64,000 bases of DNA from Platycnemis pennipes (lineage: Eukaryota; Arthropoda; Insecta; Odonata; Platycnemididae): contig OW121848.1 of NCBI GenBank assembly GCA_933228895.1, forward strand, positions 101,451,470 to 101,515,469, read 5' to 3'. Under the pieces are notes generated by a model. It was given only the letters and a program-made list of their open reading frames with translations. It was not told the origin of the DNA and did no database searches. The position numbers were made by a program, and so were the translations under genes. Below, in pieces: positions 1 through 11,700 of this stretch (positions are counted from its first letter, which is position 1; each line of letters begins with the position of its first letter).

Positions 1-779
1 GCGGTTTTATACAATCATGAAATGCACCTCTACCAGTTACAATGTCTTTATGACATTGTACAAATGACTCAAGTGTCCCCTTTATAATGATGCAAAGGCG
101 TTGATACCGGCTGTTATGTGTTAAATAATTGTTGTGGAAAGCTACAAAAAACTACGAAGATTTGGCGTTCATCTGGGGCGAAACTATGATCCGTATCAGA
201 AACATTTGTTCAAATCAAACAAATAAGAGATAAAAAATCCCTTCAAGGATATGTGATACATACAGGTTAATAGTAACAGTAGAAGGCATACCTATATATA
301 AGCCATTTTTCCTTTGGGAAGGCAAGGGCTTCAAACAGTCATTCAATAAATGTACCTACCTATAGAGTCAGGCGAAGCCGTCTTATAAATGACGTCCATT
401 GCCAAAGTGGAAGTTCATGAACTAAATCAATATATCAGTATTCCCTGCCAGGAATGAAAACAAAAAACTTTGCCTGCATATACATGAAAACGTACACCAG
501 CTTGAATTTGTTCATATTCAACATCACCAGAAGGTTAATCTGATCTCAATATTCGGTGGAATACGGAGAAGCATCAGAGTCTTCAAAATTAGAGCGAGGA
601 GTACAAGGAAAAAAAGCGCCTCGGACTACACAAAGAGAGGAGATGTTCGACCTCGTATGCTCACTCTTCTTCAGGTTGAGAGGGATATGAAAAGAGAGAT
701 ATGGACTCCCTGACGTGAAGAGAAGAAGAATATTTAGAGCTGCGCGCTCTTTCTTCTCGGCCATAGGAGGACGGACTGC
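1..779. other. AT-rich non-coding stretch
   Basis: I see no gene, RNA gene or recognisable repeat here. Open frames are short and lack known motifs. Composition moves toward GC at the right end, where the next island begins. Confidence 0.6.
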
Positions 780-1722
780 AGCGAAACCTAGGACAGCTGG
801 TTCCTCCTCGGCACGGCCGCTAGGAGTGACAGAAAACGAAGGGGACTAAAGGAAGGCGGGAGCGAGCGCGCGAGATGAGGACAGGCTCCCATAAATCGAT
901 CGGACGTTCGATAGGTCGATATCTCAACGCCAGTTTATACAGCCTATGCGAAGGTGCTCCCGTCACTTGACGCACAGGAGGTCGGGGAGAAAGAGGAAGG
1001 GTCGGATGAGAGGTTAAATCTCTCCCCAGGAATGGGAGGGGGGGAATGAGGAGTCTCTCAATTCCTTTTTGGCCTCGTTCCCCGAAAATCTCTTAGCACT
1101 GTGCTGTAAAAGATTAGGTCGGGAGTATTTTGCCACGAGCACGGGTAGAAGCGGAGTTATCTCGACCCTTCCTGTGGAGTGGGAGTGGTGAGGAGGCTAA
1201 GAGCGGTTAACCCGATGCGTGCGTATAACCCAGGTATACTCGCGTGGCCTCATGTGCTTATGCGTAAACGCGTGCGAGCATTTATTTATATCTTCGCGCA
1301 AGCATAGGTAGGCTCTCTCCCTCGGGGGGATCGTGCATGTCTTCGCGTACGCCCTCGAAAGCGTGTGCGTGCGAAGTTGATGCGCCCGATTTCAGCGACG
1401 CAGTCAAGCGAAAGGGAAGCGGAAGATTGAGAAATAAATGGAAATACAGCCTCGAGGGAGGTTTCACTCTCCCCTGGTCTCACGGCGGAAGCCGGGAAGA
1501 GAGCGGGAGGGGGGGGGGGGGGCGGCGCGGTGTACGTGGTGGTGCGGCGGCGAACGGTGAGGGAGGACTTGGGGAAGATTGTAAAAACAATGGGAGGGCA
1601 GGGGAGTTTTCGAGGAGGGGATTTAATGGAGAGTAAGGGGAGGGGAAAAGGGAGAGTAGGTGAGGGAATCGGCGGAGAGAGAGGATCTGGGGAAATTTCG
1701 TAGTCGGTAGCCTCGGAAACTG
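780..1722. other. GC- and CpG-rich island, purine-skewed, with a G14 run
   Basis: This segment is much richer in G+C and CpG than its flanks, and becomes strongly purine-rich on the plus strand from about 1480. An uninterrupted run of 14 G lies at 1509-1522. Open frames on both strands (for example 1337-1636 plus and 1480-1779 minus) are Arg/Gly-rich or Ser/Pro/Leu-rich, as expected from skewed composition, and I do not accept them as genes. CpG-rich islands in AT-rich arthropod DNA often mark open chromatin or promoters, but no TATA box, initiator or splice site here is convincing. Confidence 0.5.
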
Positions 1723-2333
1723 TAAAAATGAAATGGCCAGAGGTGTGCGGGAGATGAGACAGATATTAAAATTGAGCAATTTTAGCAGGAGAATGGTGGT
1801 TCACTTTGAAGCTTGAATTTTAAAGACTATCGATTTCAAGACCTACATGCCCAAACGGTAAGAGAATTTATAAAGGAGCGCTTGATATTGACGAAGGAGC
1901 TGACGGTAATTGCCCATTGTTACACTTGCAAAGAGGATTAATAAATAAGTGATTAAGTAATAGTAATTAAACATATAACTGTGTATCTAAGTTCGTCCAA
2001 TATATTTCATGGAATTTTATTTCAACATCAAATTAACATTTCATATGAAACTAATAAATGAAATAGATAAGAATAAACACTAGATTACTGAATGTAGCGC
2101 AACATTCAACACAAAAACAAAAGCCTTTTTCAAATTATAATAGGGAAGACCGCGGAGATACAACAAAAAAGAGCGTTTCATGGAGGAGTGAGATAATTTT
2201 AAAAGTAATAATGTGGAAGACATTCAGGCTTGAAGTAAAAAGATCAATTGCTTTGCCTATCCTCGAACGCACAACAAAAGGATTCGTGTTTCTATACTTG
2301 AGATAAATATTTCGAGAACACCAATTGCTTTAA
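1723..2333. other. AT-rich non-coding stretch
   Basis: I see nothing identifiable here. The sequence leads into the nested LINE cluster. Confidence 0.55.
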
Positions 2334-2374
2334 CTAAAGTAAATTAGGCAAAGAAAACCACAAAAAAATCGCAA
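2334..2374 (+). pseudogene. Possible upstream piece of an older LINE
   Basis: Just left of the younger insertion, one frame reads KVN, a stop, then AKKTTKKS. This resembles the KVNKKKTKIL segment that follows the catalytic motif in the RTE copy at 33.7 kb. If right, the younger fragment at 2387-2711 landed inside this older LINE and separated it from the remnant at 2735-3250. The match is short and rich in lysine codons, so chance similarity is quite possible. Confidence 0.3.
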
Positions 2375-2386
2375 AACGTAATGTGG
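2375..2386 (+). repeat. Left target-site duplication (12 bp)
   Basis: The 12-mer AACGTAATGTGG occurs exactly here and again at 2712-2723, directly flanking the LINE fragment. This is the footprint expected of target-primed reverse transcription, and it fixes the insertion at 2387-2711. Confidence 0.85.
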
Positions 2387-2711
2387 TGAATGACGAAGAT
2401 AAAATGGATCGATCGAGTGACAAACGAAGAAGTCTTAAGAAGAGTGGGAGAGAAGAGATGTCTACTGAAAACCTTAAAAAGAAGACGGGACAACCTAATA
2501 GGCCACATCTTAAGAAACGATGGCCGGATGAACACAATCGTCGAGGGAAGAGTGAACGGGAAGAATGGAAAAGGCAGACCTCGTATGAGATGGAGCAAGT
2601 TGTGAAGGATGTTAGAAAGAGGAGTTACGTCAATATGAAGAGGTTGGTCGATAGAAGAATCGAGAGGAGAGCTGCGTCAAACCAATTCTAGGATATTGAC
2701 CGATGGTGATG
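2387..2711 (+). pseudogene. 5'-truncated RTE-type LINE, C-terminal coding end
   Basis: This is the last part of a LINE ORF, downstream of the reverse transcriptase domain. It reads KIKWIDRVTNEEVLRRVGEK, then NLIGHILR, GKNGKGRPRM and finally RAASNQF before TAG at 2689-2691. The same order of motifs ends the copy at 44.9-45.76 kb and is typical of RTE-clade elements (BovB-like C-terminus). A deletion of about 4 nt near 2590-2600 shifts the frame, so the end is read in a second frame. The 3' UTR is only about 20 bp. This copy keeps CGA (Arg) where the 45.4-kb copy has TGA, which identifies that stop as a decayed Arg codon. It is dead: no endonuclease or reverse transcriptase remains. Confidence 0.85.
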
Positions 2712-2723
2712 AACGTAATGTGG
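2712..2723 (+). repeat. Right target-site duplication (12 bp)
   Basis: Exact second copy of AACGTAATGTGG, directly after the LINE 3' end. It marks the right junction of the insertion. Confidence 0.85.
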
Positions 2724-2734
2724 AAGTTAAATAT

Positions 2735-3250
2735 GGAGGAAGCGGGCATTATTATAGAGAAGCAGACTGGCCGGCCACCATGCAATAAACAACAAGAGAT
2801 TTACGAGGAGAATCTTTTTTTTTTTAAAGGAATCCCAGCTAAAACGTCTGGGAACACATGGTTGTAGGTAAGGAAGAAAGTATTGCACCGTGCATCTAGA
2901 GAATGTATCTTCCAACGGTGGGCCATGGACAATAAGAACAGCAGAAAAGGCAATACTGGAAGCATTTAAATGAGGTATTGCAGAAGAATGATAAAATCAA
3001 AAGGATCAAGTGAGGAACTAATTATGAGGTTTCGGGGTAAGTAGGATAAAAAAGATATTGAATAAAAAGACAATATTATCTTATAGAAAAACTTGAGAGA
3101 ATGTCCTCATGACCGCAGTCACCCAAGGAAAATCACATAGAAAAAACAATAGAGGAAGACCTAATATGCCATAAGGAGAATGAAGATTGATGCATGCATG
3201 ACATTAAAACATTTTACAGAATGAGATAAGGTGATGTAGCAAATCACAAT
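2735..3250 (+). pseudogene. Older, heavily decayed LINE remnant
   Basis: Scattered pieces of a LINE C-terminus appear in the expected order. From 2920 the frame reads GPWTIRTAEKAILEAFK, like AWTMTAAEKKRVEAFE in the copy at 44.9 kb. After a one-base shift, from 2970, it reads MRYCRRMIKSK, like WCYRRMMKIKW. Near 3148-3170 it reads RKNNRGRPNM, like GKNGKGRPRM. Near 3230-3250 CSKSQ occupies the place of RAASNQ. Many stops and shifts interrupt it. The better-supported part is 2830-3250; the extension to 2735 is tentative. It is much older than the copy beside it, and the younger copy probably inserted into it. Confidence 0.5.
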
Positions 3251-4182
3251 AACAGGCACATCAAACAAAATTTTAAAATTGAAGACAAATGGTGATGAGT
3301 ATAGTTAAATCATAATTCACTCTTTTCACTTAACAAAATGCGGTATTACTTTATCATTAGCGTACCACTTGTTCAAAAAACTAGATAAAAAATAAATAAT
3401 GGATGGGATACATTATTTAAAATAAGGAACCGTCTAAAACTACTTACTTCCTATTATGACATCAATCGCAAAATTTCTGAAAATTGTCCTCTCGTTAATA
3501 CTGAGTTTTCTTAAGACCACGAAAGAAAATTCACTGCAAAATGAGGTGCTTTAAAAATAAATAACAGGATGAAAATTATCTTGATATTGACTCATAAAGA
3601 AAACATTTCAAGTAAAATAGTAACACCAAAACATATTTTACTGCCTAAAACTGTTACTACCGCTTTAATGCAAAAACAAAGAAAAATTAAAAGCTTTAAT
3701 ATACATCCCCATGTGACTATGTGCTATACAAGGGATTGATGAATACAATGAGTTGCATACGGTCTTTTTTATACGGCAAAATGATATTGTCAGACTTACA
3801 TTTCATCCCAACTAAACAACAAAAATGAAAATGCCATGCCAACAAATAATTTGCATCAATTTCACTGTAGTATCACATGCATGAAAGAGTCTAAATAATC
3901 GAAGTTAACGTTGCTGCACTAGGAAAACCCCATATATGTCATACAAAAGGGGATTTGTTTATAATTCACTCTTCTTGATTTCCGTCACGACAAGAAACAA
4001 TTAACAGATTAAGAGACTTTTACGAAGATCTTGATTCCCAGATATCAACATTTCCAAGAAATCTCACACACAAAAGGATAAGAGGAAAAAACCTTATAAG
4101 CAGAATCGTATGTGAAGAAAAAGCTGAATTATCTGAAAGTGAATGATAATCTGAAAGAAAACGGCGTTTTCGGATTTGCCAG
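3251..4182. other. AT-rich non-coding stretch
   Basis: No gene or recognisable repeat is visible. Confidence 0.55.
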
Positions 4183-4226
4183 AATGTCGCTCATAAATAT
4201 CTAGGTAGATATTTATGAGTGACATT
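4183..4226. repeat. Near-perfect 21-bp inverted repeat (hairpin)
   Basis: Arms 4183-4203 and 4206-4226 are complementary at 20 of 21 positions around a 2-nt centre (GG). The single mismatch is G against A. The hairpin is too short for a typical arthropod microRNA precursor. It may be the remnant of a fold-back element or a cruciform-prone palindrome. No flanking duplication was found. Confidence 0.75.
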
Positions 4227-4799
4227 TTTTTGTGCTTAGCAGATAACCTCAGCTGACTTCCTCAGATAACCGACAAAAACTGAAATTAACTGCAGCATTC
4301 AAGATGATGCCACTCATTCGTAATAAATTTCTCCAGGTGTGTTCACTGCTTGAGAACTTAATTTAATATAACTTAAACTTATTAAACCTCATATCGAAAA
4401 ATTTGCTAATTCAGTCAGAAACTTGAAGTATTATGGTTTATCATGGATTATAGGTTCAATCATACTAATGTAATGCATGTTCTCTGTTTCAGATGATTAA
4501 TTACCCTCATAAAGAATAGTGAGGCAGCATTTTTCACACTTTTGAAACAAAACTACTTCCAAGGAGAAGAATCATAGAAAGACAACCGTGCCATCGATGC
4601 CACCGTGATAATATGAAAGCCACGACAAAGCGCTAATAAAATAATGACAAAATGATGAGGATAACAGAAAATTATTTTCAAGTGAATGAAAAATGATACG
4701 CAAATCGCACAAGGGTGTAGGAGGCCTAAGATTTAAAAACGTATGAGAGAAAATGAAGAATCGCGAAGACGTGGATTCTGTGACAGAGATCAGCGCAAG
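4227..4799. other. AT-rich non-coding stretch
   Basis: Nothing recognisable. It grades into a GC-rich segment. Confidence 0.5.
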
Positions 4800-5580
4800 G
4801 AGAAATCGTTTAACGAGGTGAGTCATTGTGAGAAGTATAGATAAAACGGAGAGTAGGAGATAGAGAGGAATACGACGTTGGCGAGGGAGGAGAGGGAAGA
4901 AAAGGCGAAATGGGCGGACAGGGGTAGACGCGGAGGAACGACGGTTTCCTCCACGGAGATGAAATATCGGGCGCCGCTCGTTGCTTTTTAGTGGAGATTC
5001 CAGAGCCATCTTCCGGGGAGGAGTGGAAGATGAAAGCTCTCGAGAAGGATGCGAGGGCGTGTGTGCTATGCGATGGGATGAGACTTCGGTGAAGGAAGGT
5101 AGTGGAGGAGTGAAGGCTGGTCGGCGGCGCACGAGGGCGGAGAGAGAGAGAGAGCTCTACCTCTGCAATGGGAGATAACGGATGACACCTTAATTAAATC
5201 CCACCCGAGGAGGCCACTGGAAGGAAGGAGGGATGGGGATTTTTCCCTTCAGACAAGAAAAGAGGGATCCCAGGCTTTCCTCGAGAGGAAAAAAGTGGCC
5301 ACTGGCTCCTTTGCACCTTCTTGTACCCGCAACGGGTGCACTTAAACGGGGTGATTCTCCGCCTCGATCCCCTCCTTCACTTGATGCCAGCCAAAAGTTG
5401 CTTTATAAATTCCCTCCCGACATCCTTCCAAGACGTTCCAGTTCCGGGAAAGATTGGATGGACGCGTCTGAAGACAGATGGGCGTTTCTTACGGGGAATC
5501 CGAGGCGAGGTACCCGATGCAATTTTCCCTCGTTATACGAGGATGCTATCTACCTCAATGGTTCTCCCATAATGATTTAA
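4800..5580. other. GC-rich, purine-skewed segment
   Basis: The segment is G+A-rich on the plus strand up to about 5240, with a short GA run near 5140-5155. Overlapping open frames on both strands (4572-5132 minus, 4981-5178 and 5233-5580 plus) show low-complexity Arg/Glu or Ser/Leu/Pro composition and no known motifs. I read them as consequences of skew rather than genes. Confidence 0.45.
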
Positions 5581-8500
5581 ACCTTCCAGTCGGGCTATTG
5601 TCACCAACCCGCAGACAGTGATGCTTGAACGACGTTCTTATACGACACTTTTTGGGCAGTCGTTGTTCCCATGTGCGATGATATTCTTAAGGGACAACAC
5701 AAACTTGTATTTTAAATGGCAATGGATACACAGTGGAACTTTTATCTACTTTAATATAGCATCCTTCCCCACCATTATTGCGTTCGTCCTTCTTTTACAC
5801 ACATTTTCGGGTTCTCGATTCCTCAAATGCAAAGGAAATGAGGAAAGTATTTTGGAAGAATACTGATGATACTTAAACGCCATCAAACTTAAATATTATA
5901 ATAAAGAAACACTGAAAACCTGAAGGCGATGCTGCTTTGACCATAGTTTCTAAGTGCCCAAAGGTAATCGTCCGTCTCGTGGGTGAACGGATTGCTAACA
6001 TAAAAACGAGAAATCATTAACTTTACTGAAGTATTAAAGTCTACAACTATTAAAGTCGGATGAAAGCTCGTTAGAAAGAAAAATAGTTTTGGGACGGATA
6101 CAATAAGCAACAAACGTAGACTAAGAGTCTTACTGCTGATAACTCATTTTTTCCCTAAATACCTACTCAAGTATGATTGAGATATTTATTATGATTTACG
6201 GTTTTATATATTATATATATATTTATATATATATATATACATAATTTCATTTTTTCTTCAACAGTTTTCAAATGTGTGTGACTTAAACATTACAAATATA
6301 CTCACCTATAGAAATTCCTCAAAGTATAACAATACTTTGCGAGTTACTTACTTAACCAATAGTTTAGTTCCATTAACATATCTACAAAGAATAGCTAAGC
6401 AGTATTGGTAGTTGCGCAAGCAACAAATATATGGCTGCATCTTTCCGATCGCTCACAAAACATTCGTTTTTTCTAAAAGAAGAATCCAATTAGTTTCAAC
6501 TCAAAAAATCACTACTTTAACCCTAAGTATTCCTAAAACTACAGAACATTTCATCATTCTTCTCATTAACAGGTGCTGTACTGAATAGTGCCAACTGCGC
6601 TAGCAAATGCAGCACTTCGCAATAATACAAGCGGTAATAAGCAGTTGTAAATACCATGAGCATATTATATAGACGTCGAAGCATAGGTCACCTATATAAC
6701 CAACTGTATTTTATACAGAACAATCTACATTGTTTAGTAGACTGTCAGTGTTGGGCGTGAGAATATTAAGTTTTCCAGCTCTAAATTGCGTTCTCGCGCG
6801 CTTTGATGACAAAAATTCGAAAGAGTACATGTACAGCCACTATTATCAAAGTCTTTTTCAAGTAGTATTACAGAGTTCAATAATCAAAATAACAATTAAT
6901 GAATTTTACCATCATTGCAGAAAATCTATCTAATTTCAATGAAATGGATTTATGGGGAGAAATAATGGCATTGTAAATCTAAAACAAAACAACGGATTAA
7001 TTGTTGGTCAATATCAGATAAACGACTTATAAGGAGGAAAAAATGTATAGTGTGCGTAGCTATGAATAATTAAATATAAATTAACCTGATTTTCATAATG
7101 TGTCCTTCGCCCATAATTAATCCTGAATTGCAATTGTCGTCCACCACCAACGGTCATTACGAGCAATGAACATAATATTTTGGTTTTGAGATGGGTGAAT
7201 GAGGCTTGATTTCTTGATCAATTGACGAAATATGGAGGCCTAATTGCTAAACAATACCATACACCACAGACAGTAAGGTTTACACAACCTAAACGCGATT
7301 ATAATAAAATTTACTGCGCTGCCACTTCTTTGGTGTTTTCTTAACTCTATGAAAGAATAAAATGCCTACTGTGCATGTCCACCTTCTTAGTACTCAATGC
7401 AGAGAATGAATGCAGACTAAAAACAATAGTTGCTGGAATTTAAAAATATTGCCGTAAGAATTACCGTAATCATTGAAGTCATAACACTAAAAGTTTAAGT
7501 CAATGTGCATCGATAAAACATTATTGATATGAGATCCACGTACCACTGAATGGGTTGATAAGTAGTATGTGGTTAAAAGAAGTGTTCCATTAACCTAAAT
7601 CTCGTAAGGTAATTCCTTAAATTACATTAAACTAATCATTTAAAAAATAAACACCAGAAATATGGAAAACGTTATTTCCTGAGAAATTTGCTCATTAGAT
7701 ATCTAATTTTTCGATCATATTTCACCCTGACGCCTGAAAGTGGTAATAAGTTCAATACATAGCATTTAACTTTAATTATGTAAAGGCAGGATAAATTTTA
7801 TCAGAGGACACGCTTGGGGGGTAGTGGGGCAATTATTTTTCCTCTTCAAAGATGGAGGACCTTAATGGGAGGCTCGGATTTCTACAACAGCATAATTATT
7901 CTTTCTTTCCTTGATATAGGCTATCGATTATTTGAAAGTTCAATGAATCATGTCTAATGGTAGGAAAACATGGATGAGCAATGATAATGATTAATTGATC
8001 AAAGTAAAATAAATCGCCATTTCAGTGGATGCGATTTGAATTTAACTGTAAAAAACAGACACAAGATGTCTAAACTGCGTGTCATATCAAAATTTCTGAA
8101 TGATAGGCCTACAAAATTTGAGGGCTGATAATGCATCAACTGCTCCTCTAATGAGTCTCCCCTGTTTCGCCCCTTCAACGCACTGTAAACAAGTTTTAGG
8201 ATATAACAAGGAACGCGATCTACTACGGAATAACAATCCAGGCCAAAATAAACGAAGAAATGTCTTATACATGAGATATTTAATAAAGATGAAGGGTCCG
8301 ACTAATGAGATGGATATAACACGGCGTCGCACATCGATCAATACTGATGGGTTCAGAAACATGAATAAAAATCATCAAAATACAATACTCGCTATCGGAT
8401 ATTCATCTTTCCTGCCGTAAAACTCAGTTTTTCATCGTTAATATGAAGGTATCAGGAGGGAAAAAGATAAAACACCTAGAATCTCAAATGAAAACGACTG

Positions 8501-8639
8501 CAAAAACTTTTGAGCTTGCCTTTAACTCTTCTTAAGAAAGAAAAGCTGAAAGCAGCCCCAGCGAAAGGGCCTTATGTCGAGAAAATGGACCCGAACCTAC
8601 AGAATGCCAGCAGTTAACACGCTGAAGGGAAAATCAAAT
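5581..8639. other. AT-rich non-coding stretch with an AT microsatellite
   Basis: An (AT)n-like tract lies at about 6206-6239. Opposing open frames of about 91 and 106 codons cover 8087-8420, with no motif I recognise. Nothing else is identifiable. Confidence 0.5.
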
Positions 8640-9250
8640 ACAGTTGGAGATGAAGAAAAAGAGCTATGAAAGCCGCGCAGAAAGGGAACGGGACCCCAAT
8701 TCATTCCGTGGGAGTCCACGGAAACCGGATATTTGCAAACTTCTGGAGGAGTACTTAATGGAATCTAAACTCAGGACTATGGGAGGAGATGGTGTCTCTC
8801 CGAAGTTAAAAGGAAGAGAGGATAGAGTAAGGGGGTAAGGAAGGGAGGCATGCGTCTGGAAGCGAGAATGATGCGGGGACGAGAAGGGTAATATCGAGGG
8901 GAGAGTTGGGGCCGCACCTCACTCTCTCTCTCTCTTCCTCCCTTTACCTTTGGCTTCGTCTTCCTAACCGTTACTCATCGTCGTCCCTCCTCAGATACAC
9001 ATCTTTCACCCTTCCACTCAGCATTACTCCATCTCACTGCTCATCTTACTACAACGTCACCGTCTACTGACGACGCGCACCCGAAGCCATATCTGCTACA
9101 TGCTGCTCAGTTATCACATGCCTACACCCTGAAATAAATATGCATACTGCACGGAGCTAAACGAAGCCATTCTGCTCTTCAGCAAACTCAGTTATCCCAC
9201 ATCTACGCAGGAATAGCATTCTCTCAATCCTTTCCTTATCATGATCATTC
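8640..9250. other. Purine-to-pyrimidine strand switch
   Basis: The plus strand is strongly purine-rich from 8640 to about 8912, then changes to pyrimidine-rich at a (CT)n run near 8922-8934 and stays so to about 9250. No gene is supported. Several similar switches occur in this window. Confidence 0.5.
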
Positions 9251-9985
9251 TCCTGACCTGACGCTCAACTTTTCTGATTGATTGTCTTCTTTTCACAACA
9301 GCCGTCACATTTTCATAACATTATGTCGCATTTCATCTGTGCCTGAAACGTGCGGATATTCTTATTATCCCTCAAAAAATCTTTCCCACGTTGTCAAACT
9401 TGATGCTATATGGTTGATACAGCCTAAGTCAGGTTCAAGATGCTTCTTCTGAATTCATTTCACGTATAAATAACCTCAAAGTAGGTGAAAACATCTCTGC
9501 AATCTCAAAATGGAGCGACTCTTCTGGATCTTTATAGCGCCGCAGGAGGGAATGAACACCGCCGGTAATGCAGATTTAGAAATTAATATTTTAGTAAGGA
9601 AGGAAGTTAATTTCGGTAATTAATTTCAATTTCATTTATCTCTCTAATTCGTAAAAATAATAAGATAATAATCACTCCACACTCCAAACAAATACAGCGA
9701 AGTTACGGTCCTCTATTATGTCATATGTTCTGCTGTACACGAGGAATTTAATCATTGTACACAGTAATTCAGAGAATAAACAACATAAAAACAAGCCCCA
9801 CTGCAACAATATTAAATCGTGATCAAAAATTTCATACTCAGATTTACTCTATCAAGTGCCGTCCAAGTTACTCTATAAAGCACTCACTTTTCGCTATAGT
9901 CTTCATCTACCCTTATCGTGACCCAACATCCAATCGACCACACACTCCTACAGTGCGACTCCAATTCTCCCTCATCATTATCTCG
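9251..9985. other. AT-rich non-coding stretch
   Basis: No gene or recognisable repeat is visible. Confidence 0.5.
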
Positions 9986-11700
9986 AACAACCCACACCAT
10001 TCTTCGAGCCCCTTGTCGTCGCATCCCTCTTCCACCTCTTTCAAAACACTGCACCAGTAAAAACAATGCCCCTTCAGCCCGCTTTCTTACGCGTTCAACC
10101 CCGGCAAACACTGCTGCTCCCCCCCACCAGTGCCTTTTACCACCGCGCGACGGACGAAAATCGTTAGAGAGGAGTCCGCCATCCATTCATTGCCCCAGCC
10201 AATCGCACGTCCCGATGACATTCATTATGCCTCGCTCGACATCCCAACTCCCACTCTTCCCTTTCGAGCCTCAGCCCCAGAACCTTCCATTACGATCCCT
10301 CCTCTTGCTCCCAAAAAAATTTTACTCCACCCCCAACCTCCCTTACCCTCTTCCTCCTAACTCCTTTCATATTTCACCCTCCCTCCCGCCCCCTTAAACC
10401 GGCCGGTTCCCTTCCCAACCCCACACTTATTCCCTCAAAACTCACTCCGTCATCCCACCTTGTTTTCATTCCCATCTCAATCCTTCCACTTTTTCCTTTC
10501 GTTTCGCTTTCTTTTCACGTCTCCAGACCTTAAAAGTTTCAAACTATCTTTTTTTCATCCTCCCCTCGCAACTGTTATCCAACGCTTCGCTCTCATTTAT
10601 TTGCTCACTCAGCCAAACTTTAATCCCTATCTCTTCCCCTGGATCTTTTATCCTCAGTTTATCCGCATTGTCTCCTTTAACCTTTTGTGCTTATTTCGCT
10701 TCATTTTGCCTTGTTCGTGCGTTAAAAGCAACGCATGGTCCTATATTATCCTTACCCTCCTTTTCTTGTTGTTGGCACATCCGTTCCTCACCCTTTTGAC
10801 AAGTTTCGCGTTTCATCGTTTCACTGCGTTTTTCATCGTCTTCTTCTTCCCGTCACCCATTAATTATTTATATTTCTATTTCCTCACTCCTTCTCGTACG
10901 ATGTTCCTCAAGGCATCACTTTAGTGCCTCCCACGCTTCATCCTCTTCAAATAATTCCTCTTTTAGGCGAAGGCGTTTTAACGCTTCCCTTCGCTCTGTC
11001 TTCCACTCATTACTTCCTTCGCATCCTTCCATCAACCAGACTCAACTTTCCCCTCTAATTTCTCGTTTTGCATTTCTTTATGGCTCACTCACCTCCGATT
11101 CCCCCGGAGTCTGCTTACTCCCGTCCACCAGCCCAATCCCTTAGTATACCACAGCTCCATAACTCCATCTCATTCTCCTTTATTCTCTGCCTGACAAACT
11201 CTCCTTTTCCACTAACTACGCCTACCCAAACCCCCAATCCCATTCTCCCGCGGTCTTTATGCCAGAGCTTTCTCACCAACTTCTCTGCAGCTCGTCTACG
11301 TCCATTCTAATCCAAAAAGTTTCTCTAGTTGCCAACCAGTTATTTTCGTTCCTTCTCTCGGGACTCATCCTTTATAACTTCATTTCATCCTTTGCCTATA
11401 TACAATATATATTCACCTTTAAATCATACAGATGTAGTATATTTTCGACTTTTTTTAACTTTTACTAAAACTACCATAAGTTATAAAATGCAGCACACTG
11501 AATACACGACTTACCGGAATAAAACGACAAGTTTGTTCCGAACACTGTTGAACAACAACTTTCCCTCCATGTTTTTGACCGTCATTTACCCAAAGCATCT
11601 CTCATTTTGCATGGACTCATATTTATTTAACAATCTACTTGTGTCTTTCCATTAAACTTATATCTGTTCTATTTTTATCTTTTTTCTCGTTCTTCTACCC
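9986..11700. other. Long polypyrimidine-rich block (plus strand)
   Basis: About 1.7 kb is dominated by C and T on the plus strand. Stop codons contain purines, so this composition creates spurious plus-strand frames such as 9918-10397 (159 codons) and 10460-10924 (154 codons), made of Ser, Pro, Leu and Phe. No domain, signal or splice pattern supports a gene. Such tracts can form triplex DNA. Confidence 0.5.

Noticed and set aside
4572..5132. 186-codon minus-strand frame
   Set aside because: It has skewed composition, no recognisable motif, and overlaps other frames on the opposite strand.
8087..8420. Opposing frames of 91 and 106 codons as a gene
   Set aside because: Neither frame shows a known motif, and opposing frames of this length are common by chance.
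9918..10924. Plus-strand frames of 159 and 154 codons
   Set aside because: They are explained by the polypyrimidine block, where purine-containing stops are rare.
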